Assembly: GCA_963704405.1 (NCBI GenBank) | Contig: OY969903.1 | Location: 3,100,001 to 3,164,000, forward strand | Direction of reading: 5' to 3' | Length of the DNA stretch: 64,000 nt | DNA from: MFD01213-c1 sp963704405 | Lineage (GTDB): Bacteria; Planctomycetota; Phycisphaerae; Tepidisphaerales; Tepidisphaeraceae | Part shown: piece after piece, positions 9,480 to 18,394 of the stretch | Layout of the letters: each line of letters starts with the position of its first letter | Position numbering within the stretch: position 1 is the first letter of the stretch | Notes under the pieces: generated by a model | Told to the model about the DNA's origin: nothing | The model's database searches: none | Seen by the model: the letters and a program-made list of their open reading frames with translations, nothing else | Made by a program: the position numbers and the translations under genes

Positions 9480-10906
9480 GGCCGCTCGGCTTCCTGCCGA
9501 AGGCGGCGGTATTCTTCGCGGAACTGGTTGGTCCATTCGCGCATCAGCGAAAGTTTTTCGACGCTGGACGCGGCGCGGTATTGGGCCAGCCGCCGCAACG
9601 CTTCTTTCTGATCGAAGGGAAACACCGCAAGTTTTGCCTGGAGTTCGGCGGATCGGGGAGATGCAAGAATGGCGGCGCGGGTGGCCTGAAGTTCATCGAG
9701 GAGATCGATGGCGCTGGCCTGAATCAATTCGCCGAGGAGGGGGTAGGTTTTTTCTCGGGCGTTGGATTTGTTGAAGCCCTGGACCGTGTCGTATGGATTG
9801 ACGGGATCGGTGAAGTTGGACATGTCGGTGTAGGCGTCGCGCCGGATGGGGAGGCGGCGTAACGAAGTGGTTTTAGGGCCGCCCGGCGCGCCGGCGCGGG
9901 TGTTCAACAGCCGCTGGCCCTGTTCGCTTAATACGAATTCAATGAACTGAAGCGCGAGCTCTTTATGTTCCGCGCCTTTGACGAGTCCGATGGGATCGGG
10001 GTTGACGATGGTCGCGCCCGCCGGCTCGACATAGCCCATTCGAGCGGAGCCGACGGCCTCTTCCTGGGCCCGGCCATATGAATCGATCACCATGCCGGCG
10101 GCGGCGTCGCCGGAACTGATGATATTCGGAACCAGAGCAGAGGAATCGGTGAATATCCTTGCGTTGGATGCGATCAGGCGGACAGTGCCCATTCCATCGG
10201 CCCAGCCGATGTCTTCACCGCGACCGGCGGCAGCGGCGTCGGTCATTGCTTTTTCTACGATTGTCATAAACGCCTGTTTGGCCGAACTGCTGCGGGTGGG
10301 GTCGGCGGAGACATTCCAGCCGCGGTATTTCGGGTTCGCCAGATCGGCCCAGGTTTTGGGGTCGGGCAGTTCGAGGTAACGATCGACATCTTTGTTGTAT
10401 GCGATACCGAAGCTCGATAAGGCCGCGCCAATCCATTGGGGCGGGTTGGAAGCGGTGTCATACAAGGCTACGCCGCTGAGGTCGGGTTTGGGGAAGGCGG
10501 CGTGCAGCAGGACGGGATCAATCGCTGCGCCGTCGAGGTATCCGGATTTTTTGAGTTGCTGGTCGAAGAGGTAATCGCCGCCGCCCCAGGCGAGATCGAT
10601 TTTGTAGGTGCCCTGGGATTTGAAGATGGTGTCTTTGCCGGCGTCAAATAGCTTCACGATGTCGCCGGAGCCGTAAACGCGGTAGTCGATAAAGACGCTT
10701 GTGCCGTATTTCTTCTGGTGCCACTCCGAAAAGGCGTCGGCGAATTCGCGGCGGATTCCTTCGAAGTGAGGCGTGATGATGATGAGCGTCCGGGTGTCTT
10801 TGCCCGGCCTGGGGGCATGGCTCGTTATACCCATCGCAAGACGCAGAATGAACGGCGTCACAAGCGTGACGAAGAAAAGGATGATGAATGCGTAACGCCT
10901 GAGCAT
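9476..10906 (-). CDS. ABC transporter extracellular solute-binding protein (iron/AfuA-like class)
   Basis: About 476 residues starting at ATG 10906, followed by a basic N-terminus and one hydrophobic segment (about residues 4-23). That segment works as an uncleaved anchor or signal peptide. The body has features of class II periplasmic binding proteins: an early beta strand with 'LIIITPHFEGIRREF', a hinge region with 'GIAYNKD', and a C-terminal 'ALQFIEFVLSEQGQ' segment seen in ferric-iron and related binding proteins. It lies second in the operon ATPase, binding protein, permease, 19 bases after the ATPase and overlapping the permease by four bases. Ligand identity is not visible; iron(III) is the usual partner of this permease type. 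Confidence 0.8.
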   Translation of the reverse strand: MLRRYAFIILFFVTLVTPFILRLAMGITSHAPRPGKDTRTLIIITPHFEGIRREFADAFSEWHQKKYGTSVFIDYRVYGSGDIVKLFDAGKDTIFKSQGTYKIDLAWGGGDYLFDQQLKKSGYLDGAAIDPVLLHAAFPKPDLSGVALYDTASNPPQWIGAALSSFGIAYNKDVDRYLELPDPKTWADLANPKYRGWNVSADPTRSSSAKQAFMTIVEKAMTDAAAAGRGEDIGWADGMGTVRLIASNARIFTDSSALVPNIISSGDAAAGMVIDSYGRAQEEAVGSARMGYVEPAGATIVNPDPIGLVKGAEHKELALQFIEFVLSEQGQRLLNTRAGAPGGPKTTSLRRLPIRRDAYTDMSNFTDPVNPYDTVQGFNKSNAREKTYPLLGELIQASAIDLLDELQATRAAILASPRSAELQAKLAVFPFDQKEALRRLAQYRAASSVEKLSLMREWTNQFREEYRRLRQEAERP

Positions 10907-10925
10907 GTGTTCTGATCTTTTCAGG

Positions 10926-11990
10926 TCAGCAGGCCAGGACCAGCACATCCGCGGGATCAAATTCAACGACTGCTTCCTGAGGCATTTCAAAGAGCGGCGG
11001 CGACGCAATGACGCGCAGCTGCTGCCGGGCCACCTGAATCAGGTGCTCGCTCACTTCACCTAAGAATGATGCTTCGAGCGGTTTGCCGCTAAAGCGGTTT
11101 GGAGTTTTGGCGATAGCGCCGGCAGATACGATGCGCATGTGTTCGGGGCGAATGCTGACCGTTACTTTCGGCGGCAGGGAGCCGGCGGCGGCGTCGGCCT
11201 TTGCGGTCACAATACCGGCCGGAGTTTCGATTCGCATGAGGCCGTCGGCGGTGCTGAGGATCGTTCCGGGCACCAGATTCGTATGTCCGATGAAATCAGC
11301 GACAAAGCTGGTTTGCGGTTTGTAATAGAGTTCGCCGGGGGTTCCGATCTGTACGAGCTGCCCATCTTTCAGAACGGCAATTCGATCGGCGACGCTGAGC
11401 GCTTCCTGCTGGCTGTGGGTGACGTAGATGGTGGTGAAGCCGCCGGCTTTGCAGATGCGGCGAATTTCCGATCGCATTTCGTTGCGCAGCTTGGCGTCGA
11501 GATTGCTCAGCGGCTCATCGAGCAAAAGACATGCGGGATTGACCGCAAGCGCGCGGGCGAGAGCGACCCGCTGTTGCTGGCCGCCCGAGAGTTGATTGGG
11601 TTTTCGGTCGGCGTATTCGCTCATCTGAACGAGGTGCAGGACTTCGTCGACGCGGGTGTTTCGCTCTGCCGGAGACGCGTGGCGGACGTCCAGGCCAAAG
11701 CGGATATTTTCGCGGACAGTCATGTGCGGCCAGAGCGCGTAACTTTGAAAGCACATCACGGCGTTGCGTTTGTCGGTTCCGAGATGGGTCACATCACGAC
11801 CGTTGAACAGAATGCGGCCGGCGGTGGGTGCGTGCAGGCCCGCGATGAGGCGGAGCAGCGTGCTTTTGCCGCTGCCGCTGGGGCCGAGGAGGAAAAACAG
11901 CTCGCCGGAGTGGATATGGAGATTGATGCCGCTCAGGACGGTGGTCTGACCGAAGCGTTTTGCGATGTGTTCCAGATGAACCGACGTCAT
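10926..11990 (-). CDS. ABC importer ATP-binding protein (FbpC/PotA-like)
   Basis: 354 residues, first gene of the minus-strand importer operon. All ATPase motifs are intact: Walker A 'GPSGSGKST' (about 36-44), Q-loop 'CFQSYALWPHMT', signature 'LSGGQQQRVALARALA', Walker B 'CLLLDEPLSNLD' and the switch 'VTHSQ'. The C-terminal 110 residues form the TOBE-type regulatory domain found in the CUT1/MOI family ('DFIGHTNLVPG', 'VSIRPEHMRI'). Together with the two downstream genes it forms a complete importer. The ATG at 11990 lies close to the divergent regulator promoter, so the short region 11991-12104 probably holds promoters for both directions. Confidence 0.9.
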   Translation of the reverse strand: MTSVHLEHIAKRFGQTTVLSGINLHIHSGELFFLLGPSGSGKSTLLRLIAGLHAPTAGRILFNGRDVTHLGTDKRNAVMCFQSYALWPHMTVRENIRFGLDVRHASPAERNTRVDEVLHLVQMSEYADRKPNQLSGGQQQRVALARALAVNPACLLLDEPLSNLDAKLRNEMRSEIRRICKAGGFTTIYVTHSQQEALSVADRIAVLKDGQLVQIGTPGELYYKPQTSFVADFIGHTNLVPGTILSTADGLMRIETPAGIVTAKADAAAGSLPPKVTVSIRPEHMRIVSAGAIAKTPNRFSGKPLEASFLGEVSEHLIQVARQQLRVIASPPLFEMPQEAVVEFDPADVLVLAC

Positions 11991-12063
11991 GGGTGGGTGG
12001 GATTGTAGCCAGTCACTTTGATTTTGCGCTTCCGCGGAAAATTCCGGCCGCGCGATTTTGTGC

Positions 12064-12093
12064 TTGTGCCGCCAGTAAGAATAGTGTTATATA
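12064..12093 (+). promoter_or_regulatory. Putative sigma-70-like promoter of the GntR/ABC operon
   Basis: TTGTGC at 12064-12069 and TATATA at 12088-12093 are separated by 18 bases, close to a housekeeping promoter. The predicted start of transcription falls only a few bases before the proposed TTG start codon at 12105, so the message may have almost no leader. The region 12083-12105 is markedly more AT-rich than its surroundings. Regulators of this family commonly control their own operon from such a site. Confidence 0.4.
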
Positions 12094-12104
12094 TCTGTAA
12101 TCAC

Positions 12105-12524
12105 TTGAAGCTTCGCATCGAACCATCTTCGGGCGTTCCAATCACTCGGCAGATTGTCGATCAGATTCGCACGCAATGCGCTAGCGGCAACCTGCGGCCG
12201 GGGGATCGGCTGCCGAGCGTGAGAGAACTGGCTCGCGAACTGGCGGTCAATCAGAACACGATTCTGCGGGTTTATGAGCGGTTGACCGGCGAAGGGCTGC
12301 TGGAGCGCCGGCATGGCGCAGGAACTTATGTGAGCGAGCGGCTTCCGGGCGGCCAATTGAAGGCGCAGCGGCTTGCGTTGCGGGATGAATTTCGACGGAT
12401 CGTCCGCCGAGCGCGGCTGCTCGATATGCAGGGGCCCGATCTGCATGAACTGCTCGATAAAGCACTCGAGGAAACCGATGACTTGCCTGATCTGCAGCAA
12501 ACTCCTTCGGAGAAACGTCCATGA
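12105..12524 (+). CDS. GntR-family transcriptional regulator, YtrA type
   Basis: About 139 residues. The winged helix-turn-helix is clear: 'PITRQIVDQIR', 'LRPGDRLPSVRELARELAVNQNTILRVYERL' region and the wing 'GLLERRHGAGTYV'. The C-terminal part is short and helical, as in the YtrA subfamily, which regulates adjacent ABC transporters. The start is uncertain. TTG at 12105 matches where family members begin, while the frame stays open to 12018; the intervening stretch overlaps the proposed promoter, so I favour 12105. Its stop overlaps the ATG of the ATPase gene by four bases, tying it to the ABC exporter that follows. Likely an effector-responsive repressor of the operon. Confidence 0.8.
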   Translation: MKLRIEPSSGVPITRQIVDQIRTQCASGNLRPGDRLPSVRELARELAVNQNTILRVYERLTGEGLLERRHGAGTYVSERLPGGQLKAQRLALRDEFRRIVRRARLLDMQGPDLHELLDKALEETDDLPDLQQTPSEKRP

Positions 12525-13231
12525 GCATCGCGATCTCGTTATCTAACGTCGTGAAGAGTTTTGGCGCACGGCAGGTTTTGAAAGGGGCAGACCTGGAAGT
12601 TCCCGCCGGGTCCATTGTCGGACTGCTGGGCACAAATGGTTCAGGCAAGACAACACTGCTGAAATGCGCCGTGGGATTATTGCGGCCGCAGGCAGGAGCG
12701 TGTGTGCTGCTTGGGGAGCCGGCGTGGAATCTATCGCCGGCAACAAAAGCGCGGCTGGGGTATGTGCCGCAGGTCATCAGCCTGTATCCGTGGATGAAGG
12801 TCGAGGAGCTTGTGCGGTACACGGCTTCGTTTTATCCAAACTGGAATGACACCATTGCAGAGCAACTGCTCCAAGACTGGCAATTGCCAAAAGGCGATCG
12901 GGTGGGAACGCTTTCGGTAGGGCAGTTGCAGAAGCTGGCAATCCTGACGGCGATGGGACACGAGCCGGACCTGCTGATTCTGGATGAGCCGGCGGCCAGC
13001 CTTGATCCATTGGCGCGGCGGCAGTTTTTGCAGCTCATCGTCGAATTGGCAGAGCCGGGGAAACGCACGGTTCTTTTCTCCACGCATATCACTTCTGACC
13101 TGGAACGCGTCGCCGATCTGGTGGCGATTATGAAGGACGGAAGGATCGCGCACTTTGGCTCGCTGGACAAATTGAAGGACCAGACGCATCTCAGCCTTGA
13201 GGACGCCTTTTTGGAGATGCACCATGCGTAA
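12521..13231 (+). CDS. ABC transporter ATP-binding protein (YtrB-like)
   Basis: 236 residues with Walker A 'GTNGSGKTT' (about 38-46), Walker B 'LLILDEPAASLDP', and switch His in 'LFSTHITSDLE'. The signature is degenerate: 'LSVGQLQKLAIL' in place of LSGGQ, a known feature of the YtrB/CcmA-like ATPases that pair with YtrA regulators. It is translationally coupled on both sides, overlapping the regulator (ATGA) and the permease gene that follows (8 bases). The three genes form a self-regulated export cassette; related systems respond to cell-wall antibiotics, but the substrate here is unknown. Confidence 0.88.
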   Translation: MSIAISLSNVVKSFGARQVLKGADLEVPAGSIVGLLGTNGSGKTTLLKCAVGLLRPQAGACVLLGEPAWNLSPATKARLGYVPQVISLYPWMKVEELVRYTASFYPNWNDTIAEQLLQDWQLPKGDRVGTLSVGQLQKLAILTAMGHEPDLLILDEPAASLDPLARRQFLQLIVELAEPGKRTVLFSTHITSDLERVADLVAIMKDGRIAHFGSLDKLKDQTHLSLEDAFLEMHHA

Positions 13232-14609
13232 TCGCTACATTCGGGTGCTGCAGATGTACTGGGATCGCCCGCTGTCATCATGGCATATGGGTATTCTTGC
13301 GCTCTCGGGAATGATTCCAATCGTCATCTCGCTCGTATCGCGGGGAAGGTTCGTTGAATCGCAGTTCAGCGGATATCTCGTCGGCGTGGCATTCATTGGA
13401 CAGTTGATGTGGATGCAATTGCGGGAACAGGTAGTCAGTGATCGGCGATGGCTGTGGCCGCGTTATCTGACGCCGCATTGCGTGGTGTTTTCTATATTGT
13501 CCATGCTGCTGGTAGTGGCGTGGCCGGCGGCGGTTGGATTTTTCCATGGGGTTTTTGCGTTGGGAGCTATGGCGGTTACCGCGGGTTTGTTTGCATTTAT
13601 GGGATGGGGAACCGCGACGCTGTCGTGGCCAGTAGTATTCACCGGGACGCTCGTATTGTTTTGGATGATCTGCGGTGCGGAACATGAGCCGCTACGGGGA
13701 TTCATTCGCGGGGAATATCCGGAGCTTTCCGTGGCTATCATGGCCACCGGGTTGTTGATGGCGGCGGGCGCGGTGTGGCGAATGACCCGCATAACTCAGG
13801 ATAATCCCGCGTGCAATCGACGACTTCAGGTCGATGCCTGGAGCCTGAAGCCGCGCGTGACAGGTGAAGTGAATCAGGCGTGGGTCGAGACCAATCAGAA
13901 AACGTGGTTCAATCGAATTCGGCCGCAGAACCAGGTTTATATTCCAGTGCACGACACACGTTGGGACCGTGCACGGCGATGGAGGGGCCTCAACAGATCG
14001 ATGGTGCGAACCGTGCCCTGGCTCGCGATTTTATGGCTGGCGCTTCTTGGCAGCACCACGTTATTCGGCAGCTCCGCCGTCTCCAATCCGATGGTTTCGA
14101 TCACCCTGCTTTTTCCATTGGGGATATGGCTGATCGTCATGCCGACATTCGTCACGGGCGGGATGTGGATGAAGCAGTGGCAGTTTCTTGAAATGGAATT
14201 TCTCCGACCGGCCTATCGCGAAAACATCATTTTGGATATTGGGCTGGCGATGGCGATCCATGTTGCGCAATGCTGGTGCGTTTTCGCATTGGCGTTGAGT
14301 GTTTACGTTTTGCTGCCCTTCGGTGGTCAACGGTCGTTGAATGGATTGGCCACGGCGCTGTCGGCCTCGGCAATGTTGCAGGTGTTTTTCTTCGGGCTGG
14401 TCGTCTGGCTTGCTCGCTTTCGTTCGCCGTCGCTGAATGCGTTTGTTCTATTAGCAATGATGCCGGCAAGTCTCGTGGCGGCGGTTATCGACCCACATGC
14501 CGCTTACTGGCGTCCAGCAGTGTTAATGGGTGCGTTCGTGCTGGCTTGCGTTGGAATCATCCTCATCCGGGCGGCGTATCGCCGATGGCTGCACACGGAT
14601 ATTGGTTGA
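13224..14609 (+). CDS. ABC-2 type membrane permease of the GntR-linked exporter
   Basis: About 461 residues starting at ATG 13224 inside the end of the ATPase gene. Roughly ten hydrophobic segments are visible, in two groups (about 20-190 and 270-450) separated by a cytoplasmic stretch rich in charged residues (about 190-260). No other domain is apparent. It should form the membrane part of the exporter driven by the upstream ATPase. A GntR regulator, ATPase and large permease in an overlapping cluster is typical of YtrA-type operons. Sequence identity to any named permease is not obvious to me. Confidence 0.75.
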   Translation: MRNRYIRVLQMYWDRPLSSWHMGILALSGMIPIVISLVSRGRFVESQFSGYLVGVAFIGQLMWMQLREQVVSDRRWLWPRYLTPHCVVFSILSMLLVVAWPAAVGFFHGVFALGAMAVTAGLFAFMGWGTATLSWPVVFTGTLVLFWMICGAEHEPLRGFIRGEYPELSVAIMATGLLMAAGAVWRMTRITQDNPACNRRLQVDAWSLKPRVTGEVNQAWVETNQKTWFNRIRPQNQVYIPVHDTRWDRARRWRGLNRSMVRTVPWLAILWLALLGSTTLFGSSAVSNPMVSITLLFPLGIWLIVMPTFVTGGMWMKQWQFLEMEFLRPAYRENIILDIGLAMAIHVAQCWCVFALALSVYVLLPFGGQRSLNGLATALSASAMLQVFFFGLVVWLARFRSPSLNAFVLLAMMPASLVAAVIDPHAAYWRPAVLMGAFVLACVGIILIRAAYRRWLHTDIG

Positions 14610-14676
14610 TCGCTTTGCAAATCCTCAGGGGGATTGTTTGCCGATAGAGTCTGCGTACCCATAATCAGAAACAGGT

Positions 14677-15738
14677 ATGCAGACTATGACGCACGCTCCA
14701 GCACCCGAAACTTCCTCCAGCCACGAGTCGGCTTCGCATAGCCAGGCGCAGGGGGGCACGGCGGCGGTGGTGACATGCGTGGAAGCAGGCTACCTGGAAA
14801 CGCAGACGCTGCGGATGATCGAGAGCCTGCGGAACTGGGGCGGGAAGCTGGCGAATATTCCGGTGATTGCGGTGACGCCGCGGTTTGGTTCGCCGATTCA
14901 GCGGTCTACGCGGCGGCGGTATGACAAGCTGGGGGTGACGTATGTGCGGACGAAAGCGACGTCGCCGTACGCCTGGTACAACTTCATGAACAAGCCGGCG
15001 TCGCTGCTGGCTGCGGAGCGGGCGGTAAGCGTCGATACGATGATCTGGCTGGACGCCGATATTCTTGTGGTTGGCGAGCCGGCGGAATTTCTGCTGGCGG
15101 CGGATGAAGATTTCGCGGCGTGCCCTACTGAAAAAAACGTCGCCACCACCGGACCGGATGATCCTTATCATTCTTATTGGGTGGCGATGTGCCGGGCGCT
15201 GGGAATGTCGGTGGAAGACCTGCCCTGGGTGACGGAGTTTCGTGAGAAAAATCGCATCCGGGCTTATTTCAATGGTGGCGTGATCTGCTATCGGCCTGCA
15301 AGCGGATATGCCGCCGCCTATCAGGATGCCTGTGAGAAGATCATGGACGCGCGGATCGTGCTGCCGAAAGACAGCATTTTCTATCACGAGCAGGCGGCGG
15401 TGGGGCTGGCGGCTTTCATAGCCGGGCTGCGATGGAGAGTGCTGGCGGACTCGCACAATTATCACTTCGGCAGCAAGACCCTTCAGTTTGTCGATCCGGA
15501 GCAGTTTCGCAAAGCGAAGGTGCTGCATTACCACCGATCGATGCGCACGGAGAACTGGCCGAAGTTTTTGAAGTTCTTCGATCAGGACTATCCGCAGGTG
15601 CGGGCGTGGCTGGACCCGTGGGGGCCGCTGGCGGACAACCTGCCGCTCTGGAAGCGGGCGGTGAACAAGCTCGTGCGCCAAAGGCGGCAAAAATTAACCG
15701 CCGATTATCGGACACAATGCACCGTCGTGGGGGTCTGA
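14677..15738 (+). CDS. Glycosyltransferase-like protein (nucleotide-diphospho-sugar transferase fold)
   Basis: 353 residues. The N-terminal half has the Rossmann-like order of GT-A enzymes: 'AAVVTCVEAGY' as the first strand, then 'TMIWLDADILVVGEP', whose DAD is the metal-binding DxD motif, and later 'YFNGGVICYRP', a block common in GT8-like enzymes. Near the C-terminus 'AKVLHYHRS' supplies a His that often completes metal binding. The first 28 residues are low-complexity and rich in Ser, His and Ala. It precedes the Wzm/Wzt export genes after a 307-base gap and probably adds a sugar to the same surface polysaccharide. Donor and acceptor are unknown. Confidence 0.7.
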   Translation: MQTMTHAPAPETSSSHESASHSQAQGGTAAVVTCVEAGYLETQTLRMIESLRNWGGKLANIPVIAVTPRFGSPIQRSTRRRYDKLGVTYVRTKATSPYAWYNFMNKPASLLAAERAVSVDTMIWLDADILVVGEPAEFLLAADEDFAACPTEKNVATTGPDDPYHSYWVAMCRALGMSVEDLPWVTEFREKNRIRAYFNGGVICYRPASGYAAAYQDACEKIMDARIVLPKDSIFYHEQAAVGLAAFIAGLRWRVLADSHNYHFGSKTLQFVDPEQFRKAKVLHYHRSMRTENWPKFLKFFDQDYPQVRAWLDPWGPLADNLPLWKRAVNKLVRQRRQKLTADYRTQCTVVGV

Positions 15739-16045
15739 GCGCATGAGCGGACTCATCAGTTTTACATAGAGAAGTGCGGATTGGCCCTTGCCAAAATGAG
15801 CGTTGTCGCGCCATATACCCCTGCACCAGCAGGGAAAGCCCGAACGCGTCCCGGCTGATGGTTTGGGTGGTTTGCCCGCCAACCGCGATCGGGTTTAGAG
15901 ACTCGTAAGTCCTCATGGCTGCTGCCGGAATAGTCGATGCTCCCCTCGGGAGTTCGATTGGTCTTATTTAGGCCTTACGTGGTGTGTTGGCCGATAATAG
16001 CAGTGTGAGACCCGCACAGGCCCTTTTACTGAAGTGAGTTAAGCT
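15739..16045. other. Intergenic region, 307 bases, no gene recognised
   Basis: No credible coding region on either strand and no tRNA-like fold. Two small hairpins are visible. ATGAG/CTCAT around 15743-15756 is followed by TTTTA and may weakly terminate the glycosyltransferase message. CTCCC/GGGAG lies near 15933-15945. A GATAAT hexamer around 15993 could be a -10 element for the Wzm gene, but I find no convincing -35 box. Confidence 0.4.
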
Positions 16046-16966
16046 GTGACTGTTGCCGAGCCTCCAATGTCAGACATGGTTCCTTCCTTCGCCGTCGCGG
16101 CCGGAAGCACCCAGGAATTGGTGATTGCCCCCAAAAAGGGGTGGATCGCAATCGACTGGACCGAGATGTTCCGGTATCGGGAATTGCTTTATTTCCTGGT
16201 CTGGCGCGACGTGAAAGTACGTTACAAACAGACGATCCTGGGCTTTGCGTGGGCGGTGATTCAGCCGCTGCTGAATTCGCTGATCGCGGTGTTCATCTTC
16301 GGGAGCGCGGCTGGGTTTCAGAAGTTCCTCCCCGCACACGTGCCGTATCTGCTTTTTGCGCTCTGCGGACAGATTCCATGGCAATTTTTCGCGACCGGAT
16401 TGCAGGCCGGCGGGATGTCGCTGCTCAACCAGCAGCATCTGCTGACCAAGATTTATTTCCCGCGATTATTCCTGCCGACGGGTGTTGTCGGTGGCGCGCT
16501 GGTCGATCTGCTGATTTCGATGTCGCTGCTGCTGGTGTTCATGATCGTCTACCATTTCAGCGGTGTTTATTCGTTTACTCCGCCGTGGCAGATTGTTTTG
16601 CTTCCCCTGCTCCTGATTCCCGCGGCAATCACGTCGCTGGGGATGGCGTATATGCTGTCGGCGGTCACGGTCACTTATCGCGACTTCCGGTTCCTGGTCC
16701 CTTTCATGGTGCAGATCTGGATGATGATGAGCTTTGTTATGTTCCCGCGGGAATTGCTCAGCAGCCGCCCGGCATTGCAGAAGTGGGAATGGGTGCTGGC
16801 GGCTAATCCGATGTATGGGATCATCCAGGCATTTCGCCACCTGGCGCTTGGCATGGCGTGGAATCCGTGGCATCTGGTCGTGGGCACGTTTGTGGGCTCT
16901 GTGATGTGCGTGTTCGGAGCGTTTTATTTCCGCAAGACCGAACGGCGTTTTGCGGATATCGCATGA
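16046..16966 (+). CDS. wzm: Polysaccharide ABC exporter permease (Wzm/KpsM type)
   Basis: 306 residues with six predicted membrane segments. The N-terminal amphipathic motif 'LLYFLVWRDVKVRYKQTILGFAWAVIQPL' region is diagnostic of the O-antigen/teichoic acid export permeases (Wzm, TagG, KpsM). The family block around 'SLGMAYMLSAVTVTYRDFRF' and the 'ANPMYGIIQAFR' segment are also present. It starts with GTG at 16046; a later ATG at 16067 is possible. Partner of the ATPase gene that starts 52 bases downstream. Together they should move an undecaprenyl-linked glycan across the inner membrane. The surrounding glycosyltransferase genes support an O-antigen-like or exopolysaccharide product. Confidence 0.9.
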   Translation: MTVAEPPMSDMVPSFAVAAGSTQELVIAPKKGWIAIDWTEMFRYRELLYFLVWRDVKVRYKQTILGFAWAVIQPLLNSLIAVFIFGSAAGFQKFLPAHVPYLLFALCGQIPWQFFATGLQAGGMSLLNQQHLLTKIYFPRLFLPTGVVGGALVDLLISMSLLLVFMIVYHFSGVYSFTPPWQIVLLPLLLIPAAITSLGMAYMLSAVTVTYRDFRFLVPFMVQIWMMMSFVMFPRELLSSRPALQKWEWVLAANPMYGIIQAFRHLALGMAWNPWHLVVGTFVGSVMCVFGAFYFRKTERRFADIA

Positions 16967-17018
16967 ACCCTGGGAATTCGACCACTGCAAGAGATATCTC
17001 AGCCGAGAGCTGAATCCT

Positions 17019-18312
17019 ATGAGTAATCCGATTATCAGCGCCGAGGGATTGGGCAAGGCCTACCAGCTCGGCCTCAAAATTGACAAGAACCAGACGTTTC
17101 GCGACGCGATCATGAACACGCTTTCGTCGCCGATGAAGCGGTTGCGGCGCGCATGGGCGAACCAACGGACACCGCAGATACGTTTTGGGCGATCAAGGAT
17201 ATTTCGTTCCATGTCAATCAGGGTGAGGTGATCGGGCTGGTCGGCGCAACGGCGCCGGCAAGAGCACCCTGCTGAAGGTGCTGAGCCGCATCACCGAACC
17301 CACCGAAGGCCGCGCGGTCTTGCGCGGGCGGGTGGCGTCGCTGCTGGAAGTCGGCACGGGGTTTCATCCGGAGTTGACGGGCCGCGAGAATATCTTTCTC
17401 AATGGCGCCATCCTGGGGATGAAGAAGACGGAGATCGATCGGAAGTTCGATCAGATCGTTGAATTCGCTGAGGTAAGCAAGTTTCTGGATACGCAGGTGA
17501 AGCGATACAGCAGCGGCATGTATGTGCGTCTGGCGTTTGCGGTCGCCGCCCATCTGGAACCGGAAATTCTGATCGTCGATGAAGTGCTGGCGGTGGGTGA
17601 CGCGTCGTTCCAGAAAAAATGCCTTGGCAAGATGAGCGATGTTGTGCGTGATGGGCGAACGATTTTGTTCGTCAGCCACAACATGGACGCGATCGCGAGC
17701 CTTTGCTCGCATACGCTGCTGGTACAGGGCGGGCGGGTCGGTGAACGGATGACCGCCGACGAGGGGATCAAGAAATATCTGGCGTTGAGCAATGAAGGCG
17801 GCGACCTGCCGCTCAAGGATAAACCGCGCTGGCAGAACCATAAGCGGCCGCCGATCTTCGTTGGTTTGACAGTCACCGGCGGATCGGGGCATCGCAATGT
17901 CACCGAGTGCGGCGGCAGCGTGACCTTCGACGTGGAAGTCGCCAACTGCGATGACCTCAAGACCGGCGGCATGTGCGGCATCGCGGTCACCAATGACCGC
18001 AATCAGCGCATCGCGTTTTTCCACACGCTTTATCAGGGCGGTTTCACGTTCCAGGGCACAAGCCACGGAAAGTTCACCTGCACGGTTCCGTCGCTGCCGC
18101 TGGTGCCCAATACGTATTTCATTGAGCTGGTGATGGCCGATGGATATGGCCTCCTGGAAAAAGTCGAACGCGCCGATCGGCTGGATGTCGTTTATGCGGA
18201 CGTGCTGGAAACGGGCAAGATTCCAAACAACCGGCAGGGTTATGTCGTTTGGCCCAGCGAATGGGATTTCAGCGGACAGAAAGAAACGGTCAGTGAACTG
18301 GCGGCAGTCTAA
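17019..18312 (+). CDS. wzt: Polysaccharide ABC exporter ATPase with cargo-binding domain (Wzt type), frameshifted twice as read
   Basis: Three reading frames join into one 431-residue protein. The first frame runs from ATG 17019 to about 17166, the second from there to about 17245, and the third to 18312. Both breaks fit loss of a single base: one C in the AACC run near 17162, and one C of GGCCGC near 17245, which restores Walker A as GRNGAGKST. Walker B 'ILIVDEVLAVGD', signature 'YSSGMYVRLAFA' and switch 'VSHNM' are intact downstream. The C-terminal 150 residues form the Wzt cargo-binding beta-sandwich. As printed the gene would be dead; I believe it is intact in the cell. It works with the upstream Wzm permease. 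Confidence 0.85.
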
Positions 18313-18330
18313 ATCCGGCTAAATAGCGGG

Positions 18331-18362
18331 TGCAGAATGAAGATTGAATTCTTCATTCTGCA
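18331..18362. repeat. Perfect 13-bp inverted repeat (hairpin) between wzt and glycosyltransferase
   Basis: The arms TGCAGAATGAAGA (18331-18343) and TCTTCATTCTGCA (18350-18362) are exact reverse complements around a six-base loop, and part of the right arm is repeated just after (ATTCTGCAT). There is no long T-tract, so it is not a typical terminator. Similar sequences occur as dispersed intergenic hairpins in bacterial genomes. It may also slow transcription between the two genes. Confidence 0.6.
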
Positions 18363-18394
18363 TTCTGCATTTTGACGGATAGTTCACCTCATCT

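Noticed and set aside
15739..16045. Possible tRNA or riboswitch in the 307-base gap before wzm
   Set aside because: I could not build a cloverleaf or a recognised riboswitch core; only two small hairpins are present.
17019..18312. Programmed ribosomal frameshifting as explanation for the broken genes
   Set aside because: No conserved slippery heptamers or downstream pseudoknots at the sites, and the breaks occur in many unrelated genes at differing positions within the proteins.
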